Source of the DNA: Buddleja alternifolia
Taxonomy: Eukaryota; Streptophyta; Magnoliopsida; Lamiales; Scrophulariaceae
Assembly: GCA_019426215.1 (NCBI GenBank)
Contig: CM033393.1
Coordinates: forward strand, 5,118,046 to 5,182,045
Length of the DNA stretch: 64,000 nt
Reading direction: 5' to 3'
Shown here: positions 24,329 through 35,095 of the stretch, piece by piece
Position numbering within the stretch: the stretch's first letter is position 1
Layout: the number at the start of each line of letters is the position of its first letter
The notes under the pieces: model-generated
What the model was told of the DNA's origin: nothing
The model's database searches: none
What the model saw: only the letters and a program-made list of their open reading frames with translations
Made by a program: the position numbers and the translations under genes

Positions 24329-24746
24329 TTAATACCTGGTACTAGAATTCCCAAGAGTGAGCTGGAGGTCATCAGGAACACACTCATCATGTATTCTCTC
24401 TCCTTCCCATGCTTTCACTAGTCCCTTTGTATTACTACAAACTCAGCTGATAATTTGTATGGATCCCTATTTCGCAACCTTCGTTAAGTAATTCGAATGG
24501 TATTATGTTTAAAAAACAAAAATGCAAACTCAGCTGAAATTGCATCTGACATCGGAACATCAGTTGTTTAGTCAAACCCTGCCGCTATATCAGGAGAGCA
24601 ACTTCCACTTTGCCTCGGGGTCCACATAGGAGAGTCCCCATTGGATAATGGTTCCTTGAAACCAAAAGGATTTGCTGCAACAAGGCTGAATGTAGGAGAA
24701 GAAGGCCCGTTTTGAGGGGTTTGAACACCAGAAAGCCACCCTGAAT
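24329..24746 (-). pseudogene. BES1/BZR1-homologue (BEH-like) fragment, C-terminal part
   Basis: Reading the - strand from 24746 gives DSGWLSGVQTPQNGPSSPTF, then a MWTPRQSGSCSPDIAAGFD block, and after a gap [20 protein letters not shown] ending in [10 protein letters not shown] and a stop at 24329. This matches the C-terminal half of plant BES1/BZR1 homologues: SPTF region, PEST-like Ser/Pro stretch, KPWEGERIH signature and EAR motif (LxLTL). The family acts in brassinosteroid transcription. The DNA-binding N-terminus is missing. TAA (24568-24570) interrupts the frame after AAGFD, where homologues have Gln. An 87-bp insertion bounded by 13-bp direct repeats (CAAACTCAGCTGA at 24438 and 24525) separates the last block. 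Clearly a broken copy. Confidence 0.8.
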
Positions 24747-24835
24747 CATATAAGAAAGTGTTATGGTAGCAGTCATAACAGGAGAATTGACTAAAGCAGT
24801 GAAAGAGGAAGAAAAGTTGAAACTAAAGAAAAACG

Positions 24836-25148
24836 TGTTAGCAACTCTTCAAACGTGTATTTGGAAAGTTAAGAAGACGGCGTCATTTAGGGCCTGCTGG
24901 AATTAGTTCAAATTCAGCTAAATAAGCAGCTTGAATTCCATGCGGGAGTTGGAGGTATTTCTCTGATTCTGTTGCACAATTCTTCTTTGTAAAGGATATA
25001 AAAGGCTTAGAGTTGTAAATTTTAATTTCCACGTAAAAGTAATAACAGAATTCCTCTTCTTCTCTCAACTCTCTCTTCTTTAGCTGTGATTTTGCCCTAA
25101 TTTCTTGATTTGATTGCAATTTATATGATTCAATACTTGAATCATAAC
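24836..25148 (+). repeat. 5' LTR of the decayed Gypsy element
   Basis: A 313-bp segment running TGTTAGCAAC...TCATAACA, ending two bases before a tRNA-Met-type primer-binding site (TGGTAATCAGAGC at 25152, one base longer than the usual TGGTATCAGAGC). TATAAAAGG near 25004 is a plausible TATA box. No second LTR is available to check the left edge. Confidence 0.6.
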
Positions 25149-25197
25149 AAGTGGTAATCAGAGCAAGATCCTATCCGCTGCCATTAATCGAAGAATT

Positions 25198-26795
25198 ATG
25201 ACGAAAACTCGATCGGAATCTGAGAACTCAACACGCATTGAACAATTGGAGAAAACCATGGAGGAAATGAATCAGAATCACCATGGAATGTAAGAACACC
25301 AGAACGCAGTTGACAAGAAATTGGATGTGATCGCGATGCGATTAGAGGAGCTACGCCTGAATATAGGGAATGCGAAGGGGAGGGAAACATTTGGGGAACC
25401 TTCAAATTCAAACCACCACCATAATTCCAGAAATCACACACCTGAAACACCAGGAAGGAACAATGAAAATCACACCATGTCTGTAAGGATACCACGAATG
25501 GAGTTCCCTAAATTTGAGGGTGAAAATCCGAAAGGTTGGATTAGGAAGTGCTAGAAGTATTATATGGTCAACAACATGAGTGATTATGAAAAGATCATCA
25601 CAGCGGCCATGCACATGGAAGGAGCAGCTGACCATTGGTACTTAGATTATATTGAAGGGCACGAGGGAATAGGGTGGCAAAGGTTTTCTGAATTGGTAAT
25701 TGAGAGATTTTCTACAGGAAGAACTGAAAATTTGAATGGCCAATTCAATAAACTTACACAGACAGGGGTGTAGAGGAGTATATCACTAAGTTTGAGGAAC
25801 TGAAATGCTTTATGGTGGGGAGTAATAGGCATCTGAGTGAGGAGTATTTCACCAAGAGTTTCCTGAGTGGACTCAAGGATGAAATAGCCCTTATGGTAGA
25901 GATGATGACACCTTTAACATTGACCCATGCTATGCACTTAGCCAGAAAACAAGAGGGATTGTTGGAAGCTGTGAATAGGGGTGGTAGAGAGATCAATAAG
26001 GGTAACCTCCCAATTGTAAACAAAACTTGGAGGAATGATGCTACTAATACCTCTCATGAGGCTAAGAAGGCACCACAAACAACTGGGAAGTATCCTCCTC
26101 TCAAGAAGTTATCAAATGCTGAGATGGAGGAAAGGAGGAGGAAAAGTCTCTGTTTCAATTGTGATGAAGTGTATCACATAGGGCATAAGTGCAAAAGGTT
26201 ATTTGTCATCATGGGAATGGAAGGGGAATGTGGAGATAGTGAGCAGGAGGAGGAGATAGATAGAGCTGGTCTAAGAGAGACCAGTGCAGATATCCATATC
26301 TCATTAAATGCTCTGGTAGGACAAGTCACCCATGATACCATCAAACTGCTGGGTAAAGTTGGCAATCACAATATCTCCATATTGCTGGACACAGGTAGCA
26401 CTCATACATTTCTGGACCCTCACACTGCAAAGAAACTAAAGTGTGACTTAGAATACACCAACCCCCTAGCAGTCACAGTAGCAGATGGGGGAAGAATGGA
26501 ATGCAACTCAAGGTGTTCTGAATTCCAGTGGAGTATGGAAAATCAGAGGTTCACTGCTAGTGTGAGGATACTGAAATTCGGAGGGTGTGACATGGTTATT
26601 GGGGTAGATTTCTTGAAAAAATTGGGGCCAATTACTTTTGACTTTGAAGCACAAAAAGTTACTTTTGAGAAGAATGGCAAAGTAATCACTCTGCAGGGAT
26701 TACCACAGGAGGCTACCCTCAATATGATAAGTGGGAAAAATCTTAAAAAGATCATGAAGAAAGGGGGACTACTATGGTGGGGTGTCTTTGTATGA
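25198..26795 (+). pseudogene. Gypsy gag-protease, broken
   Basis: It starts MTKTRSESENSTRIEQLEKT. In-frame stops occur near 25290 and at 25552-25554, and a frame change near 25770 joins KLTQTG to VEEYITKFEELK. The gag core includes ADHWYLDYIEGHEGIGWQRF. A zinc knuckle CFNCDEVYHIGHKC (about 26153-26195) has the CX2CX4HX4C spacing, and an aspartic protease motif LLDTGSTHTF lies at about 26382-26411. The frame closes at 26795. Nucleocapsid binds RNA and the protease would process the polyprotein. Not functional as read. Confidence 0.8.
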
Positions 26796-26799
26796 TTTC

Positions 26800-27930
26800 A
26801 CAACTGCAAGCAGTGGAAAAGGTGCCATCTGAGCAGCACAACAATCAGGTATTACAACCTTTATTAACTGAGTATAGCAACCTCCTCATAGAGCTTGTGA
26901 CCATAAAATCCTCTTAAAACCAGGGGTTGAACCAATCAAACAGAACCCTTACAGATATCCTTACTTACAAAGGTTGGAAATAGAAAAGTTAGTCAAGGAG
27001 ATGATAGAGAGTGGGATAATTCAGCCCTGCAATAGCCCTTTTTCCTCACCTGTTTTACTAGTGAAGAAGAAGGATGGTACATGGAGGTTTTGCATAAATT
27101 ATAGAAAATTGAATGGCATGACAGTAAAAGACAGTTTTCCCATCCCACTCATTGATGACTTGTTAGACTAATTGGGACAGGCTAGAATCTTTTCTAAGAT
27201 AGACCTGAGAGCAGGTTATCATTAGATTAGATTAGCCCTAGAAGATATCCCTAAGACTACTTTTGTAACTATGACAGGGTTGTATGAGTTTAAGTTTATG
27301 CCCTTTGGGCTAACAAATGCTCCAGCTACCTTTCAGGCCCTCATGAACCATATTTTCAGAGAGCAACTCCGAGATTATGTCTTGGTTTTTTTTGATGACA
27401 TTCTCATCTATAGTTCAGACTTGAACTCTCACAAGCTACACTTGAGAACTGTGTTTGATATCTTGACAGCCAACAATCTCTTTTCCAAACTATCAAAATG
27501 TGCTTTTGGTAAGACTCAAATTGACTATTTAGGTCACATTATCAGTCCTGGAGGAGTGGGGCCAAATCCAGAAAATATTAAAGGCATGAGCACTTGGCCT
27601 GTTCCAAGGAATGTCAAGGCTTTGAGGGGTTTTCTTGGTCTCACTGGATATTATAGGAAGTTTGTGAGACATTATGGCCTCTTAGCTAAACCACTTACTG
27701 ATTTAACTAAGAAGGGAGCCTTTGTGTGGACTAGTGAAGCTGAGGAGGCTTTCCACAAACTCAAGGAAGCTATGGTGATTGCCCCAGTGTTATAGCTGCC
27801 TGACTTCAACAAAACCTTTGTTGTAGAGACTGATGCCTGCTACTCAGGCTTAGGAGCTGTTTTAACCCAAGATAAGCATCCAATAGCTTATCTTAGCAAA
27901 GCTTTGGGGCCAAAGAGCTTGGGCCTATTG
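26800..27930 (+). pseudogene. Gypsy reverse transcriptase and partial RNase H, broken
   Basis: RT motifs are in order: [39 protein letters not shown], and the catalytic FFDDILIYSS (FxDD), then FLGLTGYYRKF. In-frame stops lie near 27169, at about 27223 (GYH*IRL) and 27793-27795. RNase H begins with VVETDACYSGLGAVL and is cut off after LSKALGPKSLGLLVF. Only the start of RNase H remains, and no integrase follows, so truncation happened inside pol. Confidence 0.85.
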
Positions 27931-28050
27931 GTTTTTTAGTTTTCTATTTCACCCAATTAAACGTCAATTGATAATAGATCGACATGAAATTGTGTTTTCA
28001 ATATACCTATTATACCACTTAACCGGATATATATTATACCGGTATAAGCT

Positions 28051-28660
28051 TTGGTAACTTCCCACTCTAGTAACTACCTATATTAATGGTAATGGGGAAA
28101 TGTGATACAACTAAGAAACCGCCCATTAACCACAACCACACACTTACTCTGACATGTAAAAAAGTGAAAGTCTTTTCACATACTTAACTCTTACATGTTA
28201 TTTATGTTAGTTTATAGGATCGAAGTTGAAATTGTGTTTTGGATATGCCTATTATACCGCTTAACCGGATATGTGTCATACCTGTATAAGCTTTGATTTT
28301 TCAACATAAAAATGGTTCTAATTGCCTCAAAGTGTAATAAAATATGTACAACATGTTAATATAATGAGTAGCATGCCTTTTACAATAATCTTCAAAAAAT
28401 AATTAGCCTAGATCATCAATTATTTATGTTCACCTAATCATAAGGAAAATGGTGGTTTTTCGCATCATATACCGGTTACCTATATAACTGGTGTGTGTCC
28501 CTTAAACTTCCCACTCTAGTAACTACCTATATTACAAGTTAGAAGAAATTACAAATTAATGGTAATGGGGAAAGGGGATACAACTAATTAACCACGACCA
28601 CACATTTACTGATAGGTAAAGTGAAAGTCTTATCACATTATTAACCCTTACATTGAAACT
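28051..28660. repeat. Direct duplication upstream of the F-box gene
   Basis: AACTTCCCACTCTAGTAACT and the following sequence through GTGAAAGTCTT(A/T)TCACAT occur twice, near 28060-28200 and 28503-28650, offset by about 450 bp. The copies differ by small indels. This lies 280-880 bases upstream of the F-box start. Confidence 0.75.
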
Positions 28661-28802
28661 TGGAAAATAATATATAAAACTGTGTATTTGAATACATCCT
28701 TCTCATTTGTCTTGATCTTTTTTACTACCAAAAGCCAAACCGGAACTGACTGTAAATCGAACATTCTCTTCTTCCCCCACCAAACCCTACAAATCATTTT
28801 CA

Positions 28803-28811
28803 GAGTATAAA
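28803..28811 (+). promoter_or_regulatory. TATA-like box of the F-box gene
   Basis: AGTATAAAAAGAGG lies about 130 bases before the ATG at 28937, in a good position for a plant TATA box. Confidence 0.5.
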
Positions 28812-28936
28812 AAGAGGATACTTGTGAGGATCATCTGCAAGCACGAGACAGGGGAGATATAAACAGGGGAGACAGGGGATCATCTTGCATGAGTAAAAAC
28901 AGAGTAAAAACAGGGGATATTTCACTTTAAACAACC

Positions 28937-30506
28937 ATGCAACGCGGTACAATTTCTGATTGCAAGCTAAGCTTCCTTTGTGAGGATATAATTTTTGATA
29001 TTATGGGAAGATTATCAAGGGATGCATGCATTGTGGAGGCAGCCCGATTGGGTCTTTTATCAAAGTATTCTCAGCGGTGTTGGCATTCCATCCCTACTCT
29101 TTTGTTCGATATGTATCGTTTCGAACAAAGAGGTTATCATGATTTAGATTTTATTCATTTTGTTAATCGCACTATAATTCAACATAATGAACGCGTGGTT
29201 GAAAGCTTGAGCTTTGAATTACCCATGGGGGCAGAGGTACCTCCATTGCATCGGATAAGGCAAGAGTGGGTGGCGTTTGGAGTAGATCATTCTGTTCTAA
29301 AACTAAAATTAGTTAGCTGATTGTCCACTTCACTCCCCAACGGCCTATTTTTGTCACAAACTCTTGTTCAGTTAAAATTATATCTACCAAACTTCATTGT
29401 TAGGTGGGAAGATAGATATAATTTACCAAATTTAAAAACACTCGTATTGAGGCACGTTGTGCTGTTTGATAACACATTTTCTTCCCGACTTGGGAAATGG
29501 TGTCCCGAGTTGAATGAATTGCAGTTATTGAACTGTGATTTTAGAGGGCTAACTGAATTTGAGGCATATTTGCCATTTGTAAAAACATTCAAGAAGGCAT
29601 TCAACCTGGCCCAAGGAAATGTGAATGTAAAAGTACACTTCCCCGAGGTAGATGTCCTTGTTATCTTATTGAAACAAGACCAAAAAGGTCCGGGGCATTT
29701 ACAAGTTTTGGGGCCGTTTCCTCGTTCTTTACAGTGAATAGTACACCGTGATCGAAGCAGCATCGGAGCAAGTTGCTCGACAAAGAGACTACTTCAAGAG
29801 GTTGTCAAAATGAAGAAAGAATTGCTGTCCAGCGAACGAGCACGTGTCCCAGTTGATTTTGTTAGGGTATATTTATCTATCATTGTTTGAATAAGTGCAA
29901 ATGCTTTTAAGAAGTTGTTGTGATTTCCTTTTTTTTCTAACGTTGGTTGATGTTGGTGCAAGTGGAGTCTCTACATTGCATTATAGCGAAGTATTTTTTT
30001 GTTAATATGTACCGCCTAGAGATCAGGTGTTCGAAGCAGCTAGACAATCTTGTTGTCACATTGGTGCTCATCAATAGATGTACAGGCTCGAATGAGCTTA
30101 AAGTCGATTTGGTGGTAAAATTTTAAGTTTTATCATTTGTCGCTTATTACATGGTTTATTTAACACGTTCTTTGTTTAGGTTTCTAAAATAAAATTGTAA
30201 TTGACTTGACTTGTGTAGAGTGCACCATGGGGAAACACGGGCACTAGTGTATCCAACTACGTAGAGGACTGGAAGTTGCAAGCAATGGGATTGGAGGCAT
30301 TGAATGAGGTGACGATCTTCAACTTATCGAGTTCTGATTGCGAGCTAAGCTACCTTCGCTACGTGTTGTCGTACGCAACTGAGTTGGGTACACTAAATAT
30401 TTACTGTGTTAATCAATTTTTTATGATCCAAGTGGGGTGCATAAGAGGTCATCAATTAGGGCGTATGAAGATACCGCGTCAAACAATGTGCAAATTCGTT
30501 TCATAA
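28937..30506 (+). pseudogene. F-box/LRR (FBD-like) gene with two in-frame TGA codons
   Basis: Three exons, 28937-29866, 29968-30114 and 30219-30506, keep phase 0 throughout and total 455 codons including the final stop. The N-terminal F-box reads LCEDIIFDIMGRLSRDACIV followed by LSKYSQRCWHSIPTLLFD. A leucine-rich region follows (LPNLKTLVLRHVVLFDNTF; CPELNELQLLNCDF). Exon 3 resembles the FBD C-terminus (LEALNEVTIFNLSSSDCELS, YATELGTLNIY). Such proteins are substrate adaptors of SCF ubiquitin ligases. Two TGA codons, 29318-29320 and 29735-29737, interrupt exon 1 with no frameshift; both could come from TGG. It is probably a recently dead gene or a transposon-carried copy. Confidence 0.75.
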
Positions 30507-31088
30507 GAGGGGCTTACCCTAGGTAATTTGTTTATTCAAACAATGTGTTGAAAGTGTGAAAGTTGTCAATTAGTTTTGATATTTTTGTTTGCACTTTTCC
30601 CTTTGTTTAGCTAAAGTATTGTTATGAAATCTAGTTTTAATTGATTCTAATCTATATGAATTTAATTTGAAGTTAGACGGTTTGAGGCAATTAGAGAAAC
30701 CAAAGCTTATACCGGTATAAAAAATATCCGATTAAGCGGTATAATATGCATACTCAAAACAGACGCTTCACTAATTCAGGTGAAAATGATTTAAAAGTCC
30801 AATGAATTTAATCTTTGAAGTTAGACTCTTCACTCTAACGCCCAAGCTCTCAATCAGACGCTCACACAAACGCTTAAGATATTCACTAATTCACGAGAAG
30901 ATGAGTTATATAACAGTTTTATGCAATTATTTAAATTGTGGATCGAAAAACCACAATTTGATACAAGTCTGATAACACAATTTCATACCGAACCATAAAC
31001 AATTGACATAAATAACATGTTTTATATATGATAAATATCCGGTTACACGCAATTAAGAATTTAAACTACATATACCTTCCTCCTTAAA

Positions 31089-31733
31089 TGCGGTCACACT
31101 CCACACCAAATGCCTCATCTTCGCTGTCAGAATTGGTGGATGAAAAACTTTCTTTGAAATCATCGCCAACTCCTCGCTTCAGTGCTTCACTAGATTCATG
31201 CCATATCTCATTTCTGATAATATGCAAGAGGTGAATATTGTTGTTCCTCAATGACCTTTATAGTATCATTGGAAAAATGCTCATGATCCAACATGTTTTT
31301 TATTAACTTTTTCACATTCTGTCTGAAGTCGAAGTAGAAGCAAGAATCATCGGCTGCTACAATTGTCTCTTTGTGCGTAGCTGAGTTTGGATTTTGGGGA
31401 GGGGGTCTCAACTCTGGTAAACACGGGACGGTTACCAATCAATTTTCTAGTAGGTAAATCCTTGCACATTACCCTCAGTTTATTACATGAAAATTGGATA
31501 TAATACTCAATACAATACAATACAATACTCAACCCATACCTACGATGAGCATCGAGACGGTTATTTGCGCGGTTATAAACAACATTCATGACAAAATTAT
31601 GTTGCACAAAAATGCAATCAGCTTGTTTTTCATATAGCAATGTCCTAATAGACTCTGCCCCCATCACTGAGAACATGATAGTGGCTAATAATTCAGTCAA
31701 CTCGGACTTTAGTTTCGTTCTGAAAAAGCACAA
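31089..31733 (-). pseudogene. Unidentified spliced gene fragment
   Basis: On the - strand, LKSELTELLATIMFSVMGAE and further coding-like sequence up to NNRLDAHRR is followed by a possible GTATGG donor near 31552. A second block near 31438-31208 (ATHKETIVAADDSCFYFDFR, then KNMLDHEHFSNDTIKVIEEQ) and an acidic tail (SSTNSDSEDEAFGVECDRI, ending about 31089) need frame changes or another short intron. I do not recognise the family. It lies between TATACCGG-motif repeats, so it may be a captured host fragment or part of a transposon accessory gene. Confidence 0.3.
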
Positions 31734-32228
31734 TTTGCAATCCGATTTTTTACAGATAGTCGTCGCACAACAACCAACTTCTCCACATAGAGTCTCCTGT
31801 GTATTTGAATTGAATTTGGTGAATAATGGGAGAAGGGAAGCTGCTGATTGAATTTGTTGAATAATGGGAGAAGGGAAGGCTGCTGATAATCAATTGGTGA
31901 ATAATTGTGAAATGAAAGGGGGGAAACTGAAAAGTAATGGGAGAAAAGGAAGGAGCGGGAATATAGCTTTTGAATTGTTAAAAAAATGAAATTGAAAAGA
32001 TGGGCAGGAAGTCGTGTGTAATGGGATTTTGAATATTGGGCGGTAAAAAATGAAAATGAAAAAATGGGCGGGAAGTCATATACCGGACGGATATATGTAT
32101 CCGGTATAGACAGTATAATGGCCATGTTTGAATGAAATGTAGGGAATAATCCTTAACGAATCAACATATGATTGGTTGACATAAAAATCACTTTAAAATA
32201 TTTACTTAATTGAAATGATATGTTTATG

Positions 32229-32620
32229 CACTACAAAAAATGTTTTCTAATGTGACAAAACTTTTGTGAGGAATTAAATTTCGTCACATGAAATGCGTTA
32301 ATGTGACGAAATTTTGTTTCCTCACATTACATGTCACATGTTGTGATGAAATTGACTTTCCTCGCAACAGAGTCCATCTAATGTGAGGACGTTAATTGCT
32401 TATCACAATAGATACCAAAATTCCTCGCAATAAGTGTTGACTTATACTGACAACAGAATTCCTCGGATTATATGTCCGCTAATGTGACGCACTCATTTTT
32501 CCTCACATTAAATCTTAACAAATGTGAGGAATACTTTGTCGTCGCAATAACGTGATTTATTGCGAGGAAAAATGAATTCCTCACACAAAAACGAATCATT
32601 ATTTCCCACCAAGCTATTTT
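32229..32620 (+). mobile_element. CACTA (En/Spm) element, one terminus only
   Basis: CACTACAAAAAATG matches the terminal inverted repeat of plant CACTA elements. It is followed by about 350 bases dense in subterminal repeats in both orientations (AATGTGAGGAAT, TTGTGACGAAAT, TTCCTCGCAATA, CCTCACATTA), the usual transposase-binding layout. I found no opposite end (TTTTTTGTAGTG) downstream, so this is a truncated or interrupted copy. Confidence 0.75.
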
Positions 32621-32639
32621 TTTCCCCTCCCAATCATTT

Positions 32640-34020
32640 CAATTTTTTTCATTTTTCATTTTTTTCCCTCCCAATCATTTCAATTTTTCATTTTTGGTTT
32701 TAGTATTCCCTCCATGATGTAAACTTTGTGAGAATTTAATTTGTTACAATAAATATCAATTTTGAAGCATTTCTAATAAATGACGTTATTTGTGTTTATT
32801 ATGTTTTTTTATATTACAGGAACAACATTGTTTGCCTAATCGTTCATTTACTTCTTATTATATATATGATTAAAAAAACTAATCAAACTACTCGAGATCG
32901 TTCACTAAAAGCTCGTTTGAGCTTGGTTAGTTACCATATCATACCAAACTTGAAAAAAAAAATTGTGTTCAATAATTGCATATACACTAATTGTCTATTC
33001 ATAAATAACATAATTTGAACTTAAGAATATATAATAATTTATTAGTAAATTAGTAGCCTATAAGTAATCACAATATATTTGTTATAATATTGAAGCTACA
33101 ATTACAAAAAAATTATGATGCGGTATTTACAGGGATGTAAATGAGTCGAGTCGAGCCAAACAAGTTGTTATTCAAGCTTATTTATTTGAACCATTATCGA
33201 GCTACAAAATTTGTGTTTGAGTTTGATTTGATTGTTAATCGAGCCGAACTCAATTATCGAATAGCTTGATTTGTATTTCAGCTTTATCTATTTATATTAA
33301 TAGTACTAAATAATATATACTTATTTCTAGTTAGTATTAATTACACTTACATGAAAATTGTGAATTTGTTATCTAATATCAATCATATTGACATTGATCA
33401 TTAGATTAAGTTTCATTGTTATAGCTAATTATCCATTTTAGATTAGGATTAAAGTAATGTTGGGTTAGAATTATTCATATTAGAGATTCATATATATCAA
33501 ATAACAAGTATATTATATGATTATAAGTAATATTATTCATAAATGGCTACCTAGGCCCTAAACCCTAAACTCAAAACCCTAAACCCTAAATGAATGATAG
33601 ATAAACAATTTTTGGAACTTTAGATATATTAAAAGATACTTAACATTGTTAATTGGATTAATATTTAAACTTTTTGGTTTGGATGATGTATATTGCAAAG
33701 CAAATTAGTTTATAGACAAAAATATAAATTAATTTAATTTTCATCTCCAATCGAAGATGGAATATAAATTTTTTTTTATCTTAATTATGAATAGAAATTA
33801 AAGACAAGAAGTAATTCAAGTTAAAAAATTTCATTCATATTTATTTTAATTAGATTGAATTAACAATGACTAATATTTAAAACAAAACTAAAATGCTGAT
33901 GCTTAAAAAAATCAAACCAAAGACCACCCACTTAAGCTCAAAGCTCATTACCACCACACTAGCGCGTCTGTTAGTACTACAAAAGCTCAAAATATTTTTA
34001 TATAAAATTATCTAAGAGTC
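32640..34020. other. AT-rich DNA with no supported gene
   Basis: I see no coding signal. GAGTCGAGTCGAGCC near 33148 and related GAGCC / TCGAG motifs up to 33280 look like worn hAT-type subterminal repeats but no ends are definable. From 34025 to 34220 the DNA becomes GC- and CT-rich (GCCCAAGCTCCG twice, 34088 and 34120), unexplained. Confidence 0.45.
33556..33590. repeat. Telomere-like repeat patch
   Basis: Several copies of CCCTAAA, the plant telomere unit, with one variant (CTCAAAA). Short interstitial patches like this are common near transposon breakpoints. Confidence 0.7.
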
Positions 34021-34590
34021 AAGACAAAAGCGGGACATATTATTTGGGACCTGGCAAATTTCACAAAAAATCTATAACCCAACTCTGCCCAAGCTCCGAC
34101 CAGATCCGTCTCTTCTGCTGCCCAAGCTCCGCCCAGGTCAGTCGTACTCCGTCACCTCCGCCCAGTCGTACGTCGTCATCAACCTCCAGTTCCCGTCGTA
34201 TATGGTTTAGATCACATATGCTTACACGAATGGATATTTATCGGGTAAGTGGAGTATCGTAGTCATCTAGGTAGATCACAAGAATGACTTAGATCACAAG
34301 AATCTTTCATACTAATAACTGGAGTCATATTGAATTTTCATATAGTAGTAATTGAAAATAAAAACGTTGGGTCTTGTATTTATAACACAAACATTAAGAA
34401 GTTCAAATCAACTCATATGATTACTATATGACACATGAAGTTGATATGATATAGTTAGTTACAAACTTACAATATTTTACACCTTCACTTACTTCGGATC
34501 AACACATATCGATCCATCATAAATCGACCTATAATTATATGAAATAAAATAATAGTAAAGCACTTCAATTAATTGAAAAGATATGTATAT

Positions 34591-34641
34591 AAACCCTAAA
34601 CCCCAAACCCCAAACCCTAAACCCAAACCCCAAACCCAAAC
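34591..34641. repeat. Degenerate telomere-like repeat
   Basis: About 51 bases of AAACCCTAAACCCCAAACCC-type repeats, a degenerate form of the CCCTAAA telomere unit. It lies just before the tandem duplication at 34655. Confidence 0.7.
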
Positions 34642-34654
34642 TCGAAAGGTGAAA

Positions 34655-34995
34655 ATCATTGAAACTAATAAAAGCGACATGTTTTATATATTTAGATTAT
34701 AGTTTAAGGCAATAATCAATTGAAAAACACAAGATTATACCGGTGTGATAAACATCCGGTTACGCGGTATACAAGGCATATTCGAAACAGAATTGCACAT
34801 CAATACGTACACAACTGACATTGAATTAGATGACGTAGAATACTACAAAACCATTGCGAAACTAATAAAAGTGACATGTTTTATATATTTAAATTATAGT
34901 TTGAGGCAATAAACAATTGAAAAACAAAAGATTATACCGGTGTGATAAACATCCGGTTACGCAATATACAAGGCAACTTGAATCCCAATAACAAT
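34655..34995. repeat. Tandem duplication (about 196 bp) with the TACCGG motif
   Basis: GAAACTAATAAAAG(C/T)GACATG... through GATTATACCGGTGTGATAAA and ATCCGGTTACGC occurs twice, offset by about 196 bp. It is the reverse complement of the repeat family at 28.2 kb and sits just beyond the 3' end of the MULE transposase gene. Confidence 0.8.
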
Positions 34996-35095
34996 TGTAC
35001 ATCAATCCATCAATATAATTACTACAAGTCCACAATTAATGACACATGAAAAAATTGTGCAGCCCCATACTTTAGTCAGTGGGGTTTTATTACAT

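Larger units (their letters stand above)
24836..27930 (+). mobile_element. Decayed Ty3/Gypsy retrotransposon, 3'-truncated
   Basis: The left LTR (24836-25148) is followed by a primer-binding site, TGGTAATCAGAGC, and degenerate gag, protease, reverse transcriptase and the start of RNase H. Homology stops abruptly after LGPKSLGLLVF near 27930. There is no integrase and no right LTR in the window. Many stops and frameshifts show it is old. The order protease-RT-RNase H marks it as Gypsy. Confidence 0.85.
27985..32110. repeat. Field of TATACCGG-motif repeats in both orientations
   Basis: Related blocks containing TATTATACCRCTTAACCGGATAT and TATACCGGTATAAGCTTTGG occur near 27990-28055 and 28240-28300 (direct), near 28470 (partial), and inverted near 30700-30760. 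Weaker inverted or partial versions lie near 31030 and 32085. The 27.93-28.06 and 30.69-30.82 kb blocks form inverted repeats of roughly 120 bp enclosing the F-box gene. They look like terminal or subterminal repeats of a transposon family, possibly MULE, that carries the F-box sequence; exact ends are not resolved. Confidence 0.55.
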
